Shown here in pieces: positions 1-8,835 of a stretch of 39,868 bases of DNA (positions are counted from its first letter, which is position 1; every line of letters starts with the position of its first letter). This DNA comes from VRUE01 sp036266075 (GTDB lineage: Bacteria > Actinomycetota > Thermoleophilia > Solirubrobacterales > 70-9). Where the stretch lies: the NCBI GenBank assembly GCA_036266075.1, contig DATANV010000029.1, positions 1-39,868 on the forward strand, in the 5' to 3' direction. A program made the translations under genes and the position numbers. The notes under the pieces were generated by a model. The model was given only the letters and a program-made list of their open reading frames with translations, had not been told where the DNA came from and searched no databases.

Positions 1-1
1 A

Positions 2-3000
2 GGGGCGGGGGGCTCTCCTTGCCCTACGTCCTCCTCCGGGGGGAGGGACAAAGCGCATGAAGGGTCGGATTCTTCCCCTCCGGAGGCTCCGGGCGGCGGA
101 GAACCCCCCGCCCCTCCGCCACCCACCGCAGCCGCGCCGGAGGGCATTCAGCGAATTGGTCTTTCGGCTACGCAGCGGCCGTTGGAGCGGGTGGCGAGGT
201 TTCTGGTGGGTCCGAGGCGGGAGTGCGAGATTGTTGATGCTGGGAGCAGCAAGGAGCTGGACCTGAAGATCGTCGTCCCGGTCGAGGACATGAGCGAACC
301 GGGGGCACCCAGCTTCCCGAACGCGGACGGCAACCCAACCGACGGCGAGCCCTTAGCTCATCAACGCTCGATCTGGCCCGCGATCTACCCGGAGCTGCTG
401 AAACTTGTCCGCCAGCACCGCTCGACCATCGTCTTCGTCAACGCCCGCCGCGCAGCAGAGCGCTTGGCAAAGCGCCTCAATGAGCTAGCGGCCGAAGAAG
501 TTCCCGGTGAGCTTCCGGCAACCGAGCATGGCGGGAACGCCTCTCCGGCGGGTGGCGCGGTAGGGGGGACCACCCCCGAGGAAGCTTTAGCTACCGGAGG
601 GGGTGGTGGGTCCCCTGCCGCGACAGGACCCGCCGGCCAGGACGCACCCGTGGAGATAGCCCGTGCGCACCACGGCTCGCTCTCCCACGAGGAGCGCACC
701 GTGGTCGAGGAGATGCTGAAGTCGGGGCAGCTCCCCTGCCTCGTGGCCACTTCGAGCCTGGAGCTGGGGATCGACATGGGCGCCGTCGACCTGGTGATCC
801 AGGTCGAGTCGCCGAAGTCGGTCAGCCGCGGCCTGCAGCGGGTCGGCCGCGCCGGGCACTCGCTGGGCGAGGTCTCGCGGGGCCGCATCTTCCCCAAGTT
901 CCGCGCCGACCTGCTCGAGTGCGCGGTCGTCGCCCGGCGGATGCGCGAAGGCGCGATCGAGGAGACCGTCGTGCCGCAAAACCCCCTCGACGTGCTCGCC
1001 CAGCACCTGGTCTCGATGGCCGCGCTCGACGAGTGGCAGGTCGACGAGGTCGAGCGCCTCGTCACCGCCACCGAGCCCTTCGGCGAGCTCTCCCGCGAAC
1101 AGCTCGAGAACGTGCTCGACATGCTCGACGGGCGCTACCCGTCGGACCGCTTCGCCGAGCTGCGGCCGCGGATCGTCTGGGACCGCACGCGGGGCACGAT
1201 CCACGGCCGCAAAGGCGCCCGTCAGCTGGTCGTCACCAACGCCGGCACGATCCCCGACCGCGGCCTCTACGGCGTCCACCTGCCCGACGGGCGCCGGGTC
1301 GGCGAGCTCGACGAGGAGATGGTCTACGAGGCGCGCCCCGGGCAGACCTTCCTGCTCGGCGCGACGACCTGGCGGATCGAGGACATCACCCGCGACCGGG
1401 TGATCGTCACCCCGGCCCCCGGCCTGCCCGGCGCGGTGCCCTTCTGGAAGGGCGACGGGATCGGCCGCCCGGCGGAGCTGGGACGGGCGATCGGCGCCTT
1501 CGCCCGCGAGGCGGTCTCGCGCAAGCCCGAGGAGCTGGCCGGCGAGTACGACCTCGATCGCCGCGCCGCCGAGAACCTGGTCGCCTACTTGCGCGAGCAG
1601 CAGACGGCGACCCGCGTCGTCCCCTCGGACGAGACGATCGTGGTCGAGCGCTTCCGCGACGAGATCGGCGACTGGCGGCTCTGCGTGCTCTCCCCCTTCG
1701 GCGGTCGCGTTCACGCCGCCTGGGGCCTGGCGATCTCGCAGAAGATCCGTGAGGAGCGCGAACTCGAGGCCGATGCGATCTGGTCCGACGACGGCATCGT
1801 CGTCCATCTGCCCGACGCCGACGAGGTGCCGCCTGCAGATCTGGTGATGGTCGACCCGGACGAGCTGGAGGACCTGGTCGTGCGCGAGCTCTCCGGCTCC
1901 GCCCTGTTCGGCGCCCGCTTCCGCGAGAACGCCGCCCGCTCGCTGCTGATCCCGCGCGCTTACCCCGGCAAGCGCACGCCGCTCTGGCAGCAGCGGCTGA
2001 AGTCGCAGAGCCTGCTCGAGGTCGCGCGCGACTTCCCCCGCTTCCCGGTCGTGCTGGAGACCTACCGCGAGTGCCTGCGCGACGTCTTCGACCTGCCGGC
2101 GCTGCGCCAGATCCTCACCGACCTGCACTCGCGCAAGCTCGGCCTGGTCGAGGTCGAGACGCCGACCGCCTCGCCCTTCGCCTCCTCGCTGCTCTTCGAC
2201 TACGTGGCGACCTACATGTACGAGGGGGACACGCCGAACGCCGAGCGCCGCGCCGCCGCCCTGGCGCTCGACCGCGACCTCTTGCGCGAGCTGCTCGGCC
2301 AAGAGGAGCTGCGGGACCTGATCGACCCCGACGCCCTGGCCGAGGTCGAGGCGCAGCTGCAGTACCGCACCGAGGCGGCCCGCGCCGCCGATCGCGATGC
2401 CCTGCAGCAGATCCTCCGCAACGTCGGCGACCTCAGTGCCGCGGAGTGCGCCGAGCGCGTCGCCGAGGGCTACTCGGCCACCTCGATGCTGGAGAAGCTG
2501 GTCGCCGAGCGGCGCGCCGCTGTCGTGCGGATCGGCGGCGAGGAGCGCTTCATCGCCGGCGAGGACGCCGGGCTCTACCGTGACGCGCTCGGAGTGCCGC
2601 CGCCGCCCGGCTTGCCGGAGACCTTCCTCGAGGATCATCCCGACGCGATGCGCGCCCTGGTGCGCCGCTACGCGCGCACCCACGGGCCCTTCCCGACGGC
2701 GCAGCTCGCCGCCCGCTACGGGGTCGACCCGGGGGCGGCGTTGCGCGAGCTGGAGCGCGAAGGGGCGCTGGTGCGGGGCGAGCTGCTGCCGGGCGGCGGC
2801 GAGCGCGAGTGGTGCGACGCTGACGTCCTGCGCCGCGTGCGCCGCGCCAGCCTCGCCCACCTGCGACGCGAAGTCGAGCCGGCCGCGCGCGACCGCTTCG
2901 CCCGCTTCCTGCCGAGCTGGCAGAACGTCGACGCCCACCGCCCGGCGGGCGCCGGCCCCGACCGCCTGCGAGATGCGCTTGTGCCGCTGCAGGGCGTCGC

Positions 3001-4114
3001 CCTGACGCCGAAGGTCTGGGAGCAGGACGTCCTGCCGCGCCGGCTTGGCGCCTACTCGCCGACCTGGCTCGACGAGCTCTGCACCAGCGGCGAGCTCGTC
3101 TGGGTCGGCGCCGGTTCACGCGGACGCAGCGACGGCCGCGTCGCCCTCTACTTCCGCGAGGACGTGCACCTGGCCGGGCCGCCTCCGGCCAACGCCAAGC
3201 TTGAGCTGCCGCAGGGCGAGCCGCACGACGCGATCCGCGAGCGACTCATCGCCGGCCCGTCCTTCTGGCTCGACCTCCTCGCCGACCTCGATTTCCCAGC
3301 CGAGGAGCTGCACACCGCCCTCTGGGACCTCGCCTGGGCGGGGCAGGTGACCAATGACGCCTTCGCGCCGCTGCGGGCGCCGCGCCTGCGCTCGGTGCCG
3401 CGCCACGAGCGCCAAGGCCGGCGCTTCGCCCGCCGTCGCTCCAGCGCCGGCGCGGCGGTGCAGGGCCGCTGGTCGTTGACCGCGCCGCTCTTCGAGGCGG
3501 CGCCGGGGCCGGGAGCGCGACTGCGCGCCCAGGCCGAGCTGATGCTCGAGCGCTACGGCATCGTCACCCGCGAGACGGTTCTCGCCGAGGGCATTCCCGG
3601 CGGTTTCGCGACCCTCTACGCGGAGCTGGGCAACCTCGAGCTGCTCGGCACCGCTCGTCGCGGCTACTTCGTCGAGGGTCTTGGCGGCGCCCAGTTCGCG
3701 CTGCCCGGTGCGGTCGAGCGCCTGCGCTCGCTGCCGGAGACCGAAGGCGACTTCCAGCTGCTCGCCGCGACCGATCCCGCCAACCCGTTTGGCGCCGCGC
3801 TGCCCTGGCCCAAACCGCCGTCCGCCCGCCGGCCGGCCCGCGCCCCAGGCGCCCACGTCCTGCTGCGCGACGGCGAGCCGCTGCTCTACGTCGAGCGCGG
3901 CGGCCGCAGCATCCTCCGCCTGGTCGAGCTGGACGAGGCCGGGCTCGCCGCGGCCGCCGAGGCCCTCGCCGCGGCCGTCTCCGCCGGCCGCCTGCCGAAG
4001 CTCGGCATCGAGAAGGTCGACGGCGAGCCAGTGCTCGGCTCCGGCCACGAGGAGGCGCTGCTCAGCGCCGGCTTCAGCCGTGGCCCGCGCAAGCTGACCG
4101 CCTCCGCCGGCTGA
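2..4114 (+). CDS. lhr: Lhr-type ATP-dependent helicase, 5' end cut by window
   Basis: Large superfamily 2 helicase of the Lhr family, a DNA-repair-linked 3'-5' translocase. The frame is open from base 2. The TTG at 182, which a gene caller might take as the start, is a Leu codon inside helicase motif III: the frame reads RIGLSATQRPLERVARFL across about 152-205. Walker A and the DEAH box therefore lie upstream of the window. Motif IV (VFVNARRAAERL) is near 430-465, motif V (SSLELGIDMG) near 750-780, and motif VI (QRVGRAGH) near 836-860. The long Lhr C-terminal region, with winged-helix and beta-barrel parts, follows to 4114. Two low-complexity stretches are unusual: a Gly/Pro/Ser-rich run at about 2-145 before motif III, and a Gly/Ala-rich run at about 510-650 between motifs IV and V. 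Family assignment is firm. Actinobacterial Lhr is roughly 1500 residues, so about 100-200 residues are missing here. Confidence 0.93.
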   Translation, partial: GAGGSPCPTSSSGGRDKAHEGSDSSPPEAPGGGEPPAPPPPTAAAPEGIQRIGLSATQRPLERVARFLVGPRRECEIVDAGSSKELDLKIVVPVEDMSEPGAPSFPNADGNPTDGEPLAHQRSIWPAIYPELLKLVRQHRSTIVFVNARRAAERLAKRLNELAAEEVPGELPATEHGGNASPAGGAVGGTTPEEALATGGGGGSPAATGPAGQDAPVEIARAHHGSLSHEERTVVEEMLKSGQLPCLVATSSLELGIDMGAVDLVIQVESPKSVSRGLQRVGRAGHSLGEVSRGRIFPKFRADLLECAVVARRMREGAIEETVVPQNPLDVLAQHLVSMAALDEWQVDEVERLVTATEPFGELSREQLENVLDMLDGRYPSDRFAELRPRIVWDRTRGTIHGRKGARQLVVTNAGTIPDRGLYGVHLPDGRRVGELDEEMVYEARPGQTFLLGATTWRIEDITRDRVIVTPAPGLPGAVPFWKGDGIGRPAELGRAIGAFAREAVSRKPEELAGEYDLDRRAAENLVAYLREQQTATRVVPSDETIVVERFRDEIGDWRLCVLSPFGGRVHAAWGLAISQKIREERELEADAIWSDDGIVVHLPDADEVPPADLVMVDPDELEDLVVRELSGSALFGARFRENAARSLLIPRAYPGKRTPLWQQRLKSQSLLEVARDFPRFPVVLETYRECLRDVFDLPALRQILTDLHSRKLGLVEVETPTASPFASSLLFDYVATYMYEGDTPNAERRAAALALDRDLLRELLGQEELRDLIDPDALAEVEAQLQYRTEAARAADRDALQQILRNVGDLSAAECAERVAEGYSATSMLEKLVAERRAAVVRIGGEERFIAGEDAGLYRDALGVPPPPGLPETFLEDHPDAMRALVRRYARTHGPFPTAQLAARYGVDPGAALRELEREGALVRGELLPGGGEREWCDADVLRRVRRASLAHLRREVEPAARDRFARFLPSWQNVDAHRPAGAGPDRLRDALVPLQGVALTPKVWEQDVLPRRLGAYSPTWLDELCTSGELVWVGAGSRGRSDGRVALYFREDVHLAGPPPANAKLELPQGEPHDAIRERLIAGPSFWLDLLADLDFPAEELHTALWDLAWAGQVTNDAFAPLRAPRLRSVPRHERQGRRFARRRSSAGAAVQGRWSLTAPLFEAAPGPGARLRAQAELMLERYGIVTRETVLAEGIPGGFATLYAELGNLELLGTARRGYFVEGLGGAQFALPGAVERLRSLPETEGDFQLLAATDPANPFGAALPWPKPPSARRPARAPGAHVLLRDGEPLLYVERGGRSILRLVELDEAGLAAAAEALAAAVSAGRLPKLGIEKVDGEPVLGSGHEEALLSAGFSRGPRKLTASAG

Positions 4115-4420
4115 AACATCCCTGCCGGCCCTCAGCGGGGGTCGCGCGGGGGTCGATCAGACGGCCGGCGGAAGCGGCCGCCGGACCTGCTGGCCCCGGT
4201 GCGGCCGCACCGTCCGTAGCGGGGCCCACGAAGGTGGCGCATCACATCAGGCATCCGCTGCAAGCCCAGGATCCAGCGCCGTCACCGGCGCGTCGCGGTC
4301 GCCACCAAGCGCCTCGCGGGCCCGATCGGGTAGCGCCTGTCTCTTCGATCGGCCCCGCGTCGCCGTTATGCGGCCGAGGCCTGTCGGCAAGCCGGCCTGG
4401 TCGAGCGGGATAATCCGGAC
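4115..4420. other. non-coding stretch with hairpins upstream of crp-like gene
   Basis: About 306 bases without a credible gene. It holds a perfect 14-bp palindrome (GGTGCGGCCGCACC, 4198-4211) nested inside GGCCCC (4192-4197) and GGGGCC (4221-4226). A second inverted repeat is CCGATCG (4322-4328) with CGATCGG (4346-4352). A -10-like GATAAT (4409-4414) ends six bases before the next ATG, which suggests a leaderless transcript. No U-tract terminator for the helicase gene is visible. Confidence 0.5.
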
Positions 4421-5122
4421 ATGGCGGATCCGGAGGAGAGTCTCAGCCCGGTCGAGCTGCTGCGCAGCGTGCCGCTCTTCTCCGACCTCGAGCAGGGCGA
4501 GCTGGAGCGTTTCTCGCGGGTGGCCGTGCCGCGCTCCTTCCCGGCCGGGATCCGCGTCTTCCATGAGGGCGACCACTCCGACGCCTGCTACATCGTCCGC
4601 ACAGGCAGCTTCCGGGTCACTCGCGAGCACTCCGACGGGCGGGCGATAACGCTTGCATCGCTGGGGCCCGGAGACATCTTCGGCGAGCTGGCGATGCTCG
4701 ACGGCGAGGTCCGCTCTGCCAGCGTCGAAGCGCTCAGCGACGGCGAGCTGCTGGCGCTGCCGGCCGGCGAGGTGCGGGCGCTCCTCTCCCGCCACCCGGA
4801 GACCACGGTCAAGCTCATCGCGGCACTGGTGCGGCGCCTGCGTGCCGCCAATGAGCGCATCTCACGGCAGTCCTTCCAGACCGTTCCCAGCCGCGTCGCC
4901 GGCGTCCTCTCCCAGCTCGTCGCCGAAGAGTCGCCGCACGATGGGGATGGCAGCGAGGTGACGATCCGCATGAACCAGGCCGACCTCGCACAGTTGGCCG
5001 GCACCTCGCGCGAGAGCGTCAGTCGCTTTCTCGCCGACCTCGAGCGCGCCGGCATCGTCCGCCCCGGTCGGGGCCGGGTGACCGTCCTGGCCCCGGGCAA
5101 GCTCCGCAACTACATCTTCTGA
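4421..5122 (+). CDS. Crp/Fnr family transcriptional regulator
   Basis: A 233-residue protein with the two-domain Crp layout. The N-terminal cyclic-nucleotide-binding beta-roll covers about residues 15-130 and contains a phosphate-binding-cassette-like motif, FGELAMLDGEVRSAS, from residue 87. A long dimerisation helix follows, then a C-terminal winged helix from about 150 to 225 whose recognition-helix region reads LAQLAGTSRESVSRFLADL. The Arg and Ser in the cassette fit cAMP or a related ligand, as in actinobacterial Crp. There are no N-terminal cysteines for an Fnr-type Fe-S cluster. The start is the ATG at 4421; no Shine-Dalgarno is seen, but a GATAAT box lies just upstream. Its targets cannot be told from this window, and no convincing TGTGA-N6-TCACA site was found nearby. 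Confidence 0.9.
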   Translation: MADPEESLSPVELLRSVPLFSDLEQGELERFSRVAVPRSFPAGIRVFHEGDHSDACYIVRTGSFRVTREHSDGRAITLASLGPGDIFGELAMLDGEVRSASVEALSDGELLALPAGEVRALLSRHPETTVKLIAALVRRLRAANERISRQSFQTVPSRVAGVLSQLVAEESPHDGDGSEVTIRMNQADLAQLAGTSRESVSRFLADLERAGIVRPGRGRVTVLAPGKLRNYIF

Positions 5123-5244
5123 ATGACGCGACCCAGCTGCCGTCATGCTGCGTCCTCAGTCGGTCTCCTCGGCTCACGCACTGCAGTGCGCTCCCCTCGT
5201 CGCCCTCCCTGCGTCCTTGCCTGACGACCCTGGATCGCGTCATT
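5122..5244. repeat. 123-bp concentric imperfect palindrome between crp-like gene and pcm
   Basis: Outer arms AATGACGCGA (5122-5131) and TCGCGTCATT (5235-5244) are perfect inverse complements. Inside, CCAG (5133-5136) pairs with CTGG (5230-5233) and CGTCA (5141-5145) with TGACG (5222-5226). The centre is a perfect 14-bp palindrome, CGCACTGCAGTGCG (5177-5190). All arms share a centre at about 5183. It begins on the last base of the upstream stop codon and ends three bases before the next ATG. It could be a MITE/REP-like element, a terminator or a large operator. No target-site duplication is obvious. Confidence 0.6.
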
Positions 5245-5247
5245 TGT

Positions 5248-5895
5248 ATGACTGATTTCGCCTCTTTACGCGCCACGATGGTCGAGCGGCAGCTGCGCCG
5301 CCGCGGGATCGACGACGAGCGCGTCCTGGCGGCGATGGGGGAGGTCCCGCGCGAGGAATTCGTGCCCGAGCGCGTCCGCAGCCGCGCCTACGCGGACTCG
5401 GCCCTGCCGATCGGCGAGGAGCAGACGATCTCTCAGCCCTGGATCGTCGCCGCGATCTGCCAGGCGCTGGCGCTGGCCGGAGGCGAGCGCGTGCTGGAGA
5501 TCGGCAGTGGCTCCGGCTATTCAGCGGCCGTCCTCTCCCGGCTTGCCGGCGAGGTGATCGGCGTCGAGCGCCACGAGCCGCTGGTCGCCGGGGCGCGAAT
5601 CGCGCTCGACCGCCTCGGCGTCGAGAACGTCGAGTTGATTCTCGGCGACGGCAGCCGCGGCCTGCCCGAGCGGGCGCCGTTCGAGGCGATCGCCGTCCAC
5701 GCCACCGCGCCGGCGCCACCGCGCTCGCTGCTCGGCCAGCTCAGCGACGGCGGTCGCTTGGTGGTGCCGATCGCCGCCGAGGGCGCCGACATGCTGACCG
5801 TCTTCCGTCGCCGCGACGCCGTCTTCGAGCGGGCCGAGATCGGGCCCTGCCGCTTCGTTCCGCTGATCGGCGAGGAGGGCTTCGCTGCCGGCTAG
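5248..5895 (+). CDS. pcm: protein-L-isoaspartate O-methyltransferase
   Basis: A 215-residue cytosolic repair enzyme that methylates isoaspartyl residues in aged proteins using S-adenosylmethionine. The family signature is clear: an N-terminal helix with MVERQLRRRGIDDERVLAAM, the substrate-loop region EEQTISQPWIVA near residues 62-73, and SAM motif I, VLEIGSGSGYSAAVL, from residue 82. The acidic post-I residue is in GVERHE. Length is typical. The ATG at 5248 is the first in-frame start and gives the usual N-terminus. It lies three bases after a long palindrome and converges on the RTX gene with a five-base gap, so no long 3' UTR is possible. Confidence 0.92.
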   Translation: MTDFASLRATMVERQLRRRGIDDERVLAAMGEVPREEFVPERVRSRAYADSALPIGEEQTISQPWIVAAICQALALAGGERVLEIGSGSGYSAAVLSRLAGEVIGVERHEPLVAGARIALDRLGVENVELILGDGSRGLPERAPFEAIAVHATAPAPPRSLLGQLSDGGRLVVPIAAEGADMLTVFRRRDAVFERAEIGPCRFVPLIGEEGFAAG

Positions 5896-5900
5896 CGGTG

Positions 5901-7697
5901 TTAGCGACCCGGCCTGCGCAGCACGTCGTTGCCGCCCTTGCCGATCAGCGTGTCGCTGCGGCGGGCAGCGACCAGCACGTCGTTGCCGGGCGAGCCCTCG
6001 AGCGACTCGACCGAGAGGTCGACGTGCCCCGGGGTGCAGGGGCTGCCGTCGCGGCTGACCGGCCCGCCGATCTCGGCGTTGACGCCGGGCGTGAAGCGGA
6101 AGAAGTTGGCGTCATCCTCGCCGGAACCGCCGTCGAAGACGTCGCCATCGCAGGGGTCGCCGCCGACCATCACGTCGCCGCCCGGCCCGCCGATCATCGT
6201 GCTTTTGCCGCTGTTGACGGGCACCGGCAGATCGGTGCGGGCGCCGATCAGGGCGTCGTCTCCCGGTCCGCCTTCGAGCGTGTCGGGGTCGCTGTCGTCG
6301 CCGGCCTCGATCACGTCGCCGCCCGGCCCGCCGTGCAGCTCGTCGGCGCCGATGCCGCCGGCGATCCGCACTTCGACGTTCTGGGGAATGCTGGGATCGA
6401 CGGTGACGACGTCGTTGCCGGCGCCGGCGTCGATCAGGATCGTCTGCACGTCGGTCGCGCAGACGGCGCTGCCGCCGGACGGCGTGCAGCCTTCGATGTT
6501 GTTTTCCGGGATGCCGCCGGCGCTGACGACGTAGGTGCCGCCGGCAAGGGCGATTGCGATGGTGTCGCTGCCGTCGCTGCCGCGCACGTTGAGCGAGCCG
6601 CTGCCGTCGATGCTGTGCACGCGGGAGACCGCCGGCCCGGCGCCGCTGGCGGCTTTCGGCGGACCGCATTCCTGCGTCGTCGAGGCGCCGCTGCAGATCG
6701 CGCCGCCCGGGCCGCCATAGAGCGCGTCGCCCCCGCCGCCGCCCTGCAGCGTGTCATAGCCGTCGCCGCCGTCGAGGCGGTTGGCAACCCCGTCGCCGAC
6801 CAGGTCGTCGTTGTAGGCGGAGCCGACGATGTCCTCGGTTTCGGGCGCGATCGTGTCGCGGCCGTCACCGTGGGCGCTGCCCGTGGCGAGGTTCGCGGTG
6901 ACCGCTTCGGATGCCGTCGAGAAGGAGGCGATGTCGCGCTCGCCCGGGCCGCCGTCCAGCTTGTCGAAGCCGATGTCTCCGCGCAGCACGTCTTCGTCGC
7001 CGGCGCCGCCCTCGATGTCGTCGCGGCCATGGTTGCCGAGGATGCGGTCGCTGCCGCCGTTGCCGTCCAGCGAGTCGTCGCCGAGCCCGCCGTCGACCAG
7101 GTCATTGCCGTCGCCGCCGTCGAGGTGATCGTTGCCGCGACCGCCGTAGACCCAGTCGTCGCCGCCTTCGCCGTCGACGTTGTGCTCGCTCGCCTTGCCG
7201 GCGTAGAGCACGTCCCCATCCTCACCGCCCAGCAGGGCGTCAGGACCGCGACCACCGAACAGCTCGTCGGAGCCGCCCTCGCCATGCTCCTCGTCGGGTC
7301 CCTTGGCGCCGTACAGCGCGTCGTTGCCGGTGCCACCGAAGAGGTTGTCGGCGCCGGTGTCGCCCAGCAGGCGGTCGTTGCCTTCGTCGCCGTGCAGGGA
7401 GTCGTTGCCGTGGCCGCCCAGCAGCTTGTCGTCGCCGGGGCCGCCGCAGATCGTGTCGTTGCCGTTGGGGCCGCCAAGGATCTTGTCGTCGCCCCCGCCG
7501 CCGTAGATGACGTCGCTCGCCTTTTTGCCGACGATCGTGTCGTTGCCGGCCGTGCCGACGATCGTCGCGTGCTTGCCGGCGCAAGTTGCCGCCGAGGCGG
7601 TCGCCGCGGCGAGGAGCAGCAGCGCGGCCACGCCGGCGATCGCGGTTACGGAAAGGCGTCGGAAAGTGGTCGAGAAAGTGGGCGAGCTGGGCGCCAT
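5901..7697 (-). CDS. secreted RTX/hemolysin-type calcium-binding repeat protein
   Basis: A 598-residue exported protein. Residues 1 to about 36 form a Sec signal peptide (basic start, then VTAIAGVAALLLLAAATASA). The mature part starts with TIVGTAGNDTIVG and consists largely of RTX nonapeptides (GGxGxDxLx type), dense at about residues 45-230 and again in shorter blocks to the C-terminus, e.g. GGDGNDLVDGGLGDDSLDG. RTX repeats bind Ca2+ and fold as parallel beta-rolls outside the cell. No protease, lipase or adenylate-cyclase domain is visible, so this is not a recognised toxin; a surface or matrix role is likelier. There is no adjacent type I secretion gene, and the signal peptide argues for Sec export. 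It is divergent from the ASCH gene, with about 98 bp between the starts. Confidence 0.88.
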   Translation of the reverse strand: MAPSSPTFSTTFRRLSVTAIAGVAALLLLAAATASAATCAGKHATIVGTAGNDTIVGKKASDVIYGGGGDDKILGGPNGNDTICGGPGDDKLLGGHGNDSLHGDEGNDRLLGDTGADNLFGGTGNDALYGAKGPDEEHGEGGSDELFGGRGPDALLGGEDGDVLYAGKASEHNVDGEGGDDWVYGGRGNDHLDGGDGNDLVDGGLGDDSLDGNGGSDRILGNHGRDDIEGGAGDEDVLRGDIGFDKLDGGPGERDIASFSTASEAVTANLATGSAHGDGRDTIAPETEDIVGSAYNDDLVGDGVANRLDGGDGYDTLQGGGGGDALYGGPGGAICSGASTTQECGPPKAASGAGPAVSRVHSIDGSGSLNVRGSDGSDTIAIALAGGTYVVSAGGIPENNIEGCTPSGGSAVCATDVQTILIDAGAGNDVVTVDPSIPQNVEVRIAGGIGADELHGGPGGDVIEAGDDSDPDTLEGGPGDDALIGARTDLPVPVNSGKSTMIGGPGGDVMVGGDPCDGDVFDGGSGEDDANFFRFTPGVNAEIGGPVSRDGSPCTPGHVDLSVESLEGSPGNDVLVAARRSDTLIGKGGNDVLRRPGR

Positions 7698-7795
7698 CGC
7701 CCGTACATCGACCCGCCGAGGCGATTCCTACACCCCTGGCCCCCGACATCCGTCCAAGAGGTCGGCGAGCGGGGCCGTCAGATACGCTCGCCGGC

Positions 7796-8200
7796 ATGCG
7801 CGGCGGCATCTACGTGCTCAACTTCTACTCGACCGTCTTCGTCGACCAGCTGAGGCGCGGTCGCAAGAGCGCGACCATCCGCCTCGGCGACAAGACCACC
7901 AAGTACGAGCGGGGCCAGGTCGTCTGGATAACGGTCGGTTTCCGCCACAGCCCGCGGGAGAAAATCTTCGCCGCGGTGATCGACGACGTCGAGGTGAAGA
8001 AGGTCGCCGACCTCTCACCCCGTGACATCCAGCACGACAATCCCGAGTTCCGGCGGCTCGAGGACGAGGTCAAGTTCCTGGAACAGATCTACGGCCGCAC
8101 CGTCGGGCCCGACGACATCGTCACCGTGATTCGCTTCTCGCAGATCACCGAGTCGCCGGGCTCGCACTTCGGCAACGGGGAGACGCCACGACACAACTGA
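7796..8200 (+). CDS. ASCH domain protein
   Basis: A 134-residue protein starting MRGGIYVLNFYSTVFVDQL at the ATG at 7796. The same frame is open further upstream, but that part runs across the divergent promoter region and antisense to the RTX signal peptide, so the later start is chosen. ASCH domains are PUA-like beta-barrels proposed to bind RNA or modified nucleotides. Here the core is residues about 5-65, with the typical GRKSATIRLGDK and KYERGQVVWITVG segments. The C-terminal half, with LEDEVKFLEQIYGR, is helical. Cytosolic; the ligand is unknown. Confidence 0.75.
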   Translation: MRGGIYVLNFYSTVFVDQLRRGRKSATIRLGDKTTKYERGQVVWITVGFRHSPREKIFAAVIDDVEVKKVADLSPRDIQHDNPEFRRLEDEVKFLEQIYGRTVGPDDIVTVIRFSQITESPGSHFGNGETPRHN

Positions 8201-8227
8201 TCGCTCTCCCGCTCCGTAATTGCTTCC

Positions 8228-8701
8228 GTGGCTGATTACTCGTTCCTCACGACCTGGCTGCTCGACTCGCCGCGCGAGCCGGTCTGGGAGGCGATCTACG
8301 ATCAGGCGCGATGGCCGCAGTGGTGGCGTGGGGTGGAGGCGGCCGAGGAGGTGCGCCCCGCCGAGGACGGTGGCGTCGGTTCGGTCTCGAGGCTCGTCTG
8401 GAAGAGCCTGCTGCCCTACCGGGTGGAGTTCGAGGTGACGACGACCCGGGTCGAGCGTCCCCATCTGCTCGAGGCCGACGCGGTCGGGGAGTTGACCGGC
8501 ATTGGCCGTTGGCGGCTCTACGAGTACGGCGGTGCGACCGCGGTGCTCTACGAGTGGAACGTGGCGACCACCAAGGCCTGGATGAACCTCTTCGCCCCGG
8601 TCGCCCGCCCGGCCTTCGAGTGGAACCACGATTGGGTGATGGCGCGTGGCGGCGAGGGGCTCGCCCGGCTGCTCGGCTGCAGGCTGCTTGCCAACGGCTA
8701 A
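8228..8701 (+). CDS. SRPBCC/START-like ligand-binding protein
   Basis: A 157-residue protein from a GTG at 8228. The sequence has the pattern of the polyketide-cyclase/SRPBCC fold: an N-terminal strand, then SPREPVWEAIYDQARWPQWW (a first helix with the common W-P-x-W-W element), a run of strands ending in RVEFEVTTTRVERP, and a C-terminal helix (FEWNHDWVMARGGEGLARLL). These proteins bind hydrophobic ligands in a deep cavity; no specific substrate can be named. It ends 24 bp before the CIRCE operator of groESL and is read in the same direction, but the operator makes groESL a separate unit. Confidence 0.75.
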   Translation: MADYSFLTTWLLDSPREPVWEAIYDQARWPQWWRGVEAAEEVRPAEDGGVGSVSRLVWKSLLPYRVEFEVTTTRVERPHLLEADAVGELTGIGRWRLYEYGGATAVLYEWNVATTKAWMNLFAPVARPAFEWNHDWVMARGGEGLARLLGCRLLANG

Positions 8702-8725
8702 CCCGGACCGCTATCTTTACGGACG

Positions 8726-8752
8726 CTGGCACTCTCTCTCTTAGAGTGCCAA
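8726..8752 (+). promoter_or_regulatory. CIRCE operator of groESL
   Basis: CTGGCACTC, nine bases, then GAGTGCCAA: the 9-9-9 layout of CIRCE (consensus TTAGCACTC-N9-GAGTGCTAA), with GCACTC/GAGTGC intact. It lies 83 bases before the groES ATG. CIRCE is bound by the repressor HrcA, released on heat shock. The hrcA gene is not in this window. Confidence 0.93.
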
Positions 8753-8758
8753 GCGCTG

Positions 8759-8780
8759 AGGCCTTTGCAAACGGCCTTTT
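8759..8780 (+). promoter_or_regulatory. short hairpin plus T-run in groES leader
   Basis: AGGCC (8759-8763), nine bases, GGCCT (8773-8777), followed by TTT. A five-base-pair stem with a short T-run in the groES leader could be a weak attenuator or temperature-sensitive structure. The stem is short, so this is tentative. Confidence 0.3.
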
Positions 8781-8835
8781 CAGTGCGATTCGAGACTTTG
8801 AAACCAGTAACCCGACCCATAACGGAGGTCCACGG

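Noticed and set aside
182..190. Start of the Lhr gene at the TTG at 182
   Set aside because: The frame is open back to base 2 and this TTG falls inside helicase motif III (RIGLSATQRPLER), so the gene simply enters from outside the window.
587..2938. 783-codon frame on the minus strand
   Set aside because: Antisense shadow of the Lhr gene; Asp/Leu/Arg-rich sequence with no domain, typical of long opposite-strand frames in high-GC DNA.
5898..7853. 651-codon plus-strand frame rich in Ala/Val/Asp repeats
   Set aside because: Exact antisense of the RTX nonapeptide repeats; the minus-strand reading has a signal peptide and proper GGxGxD motifs.
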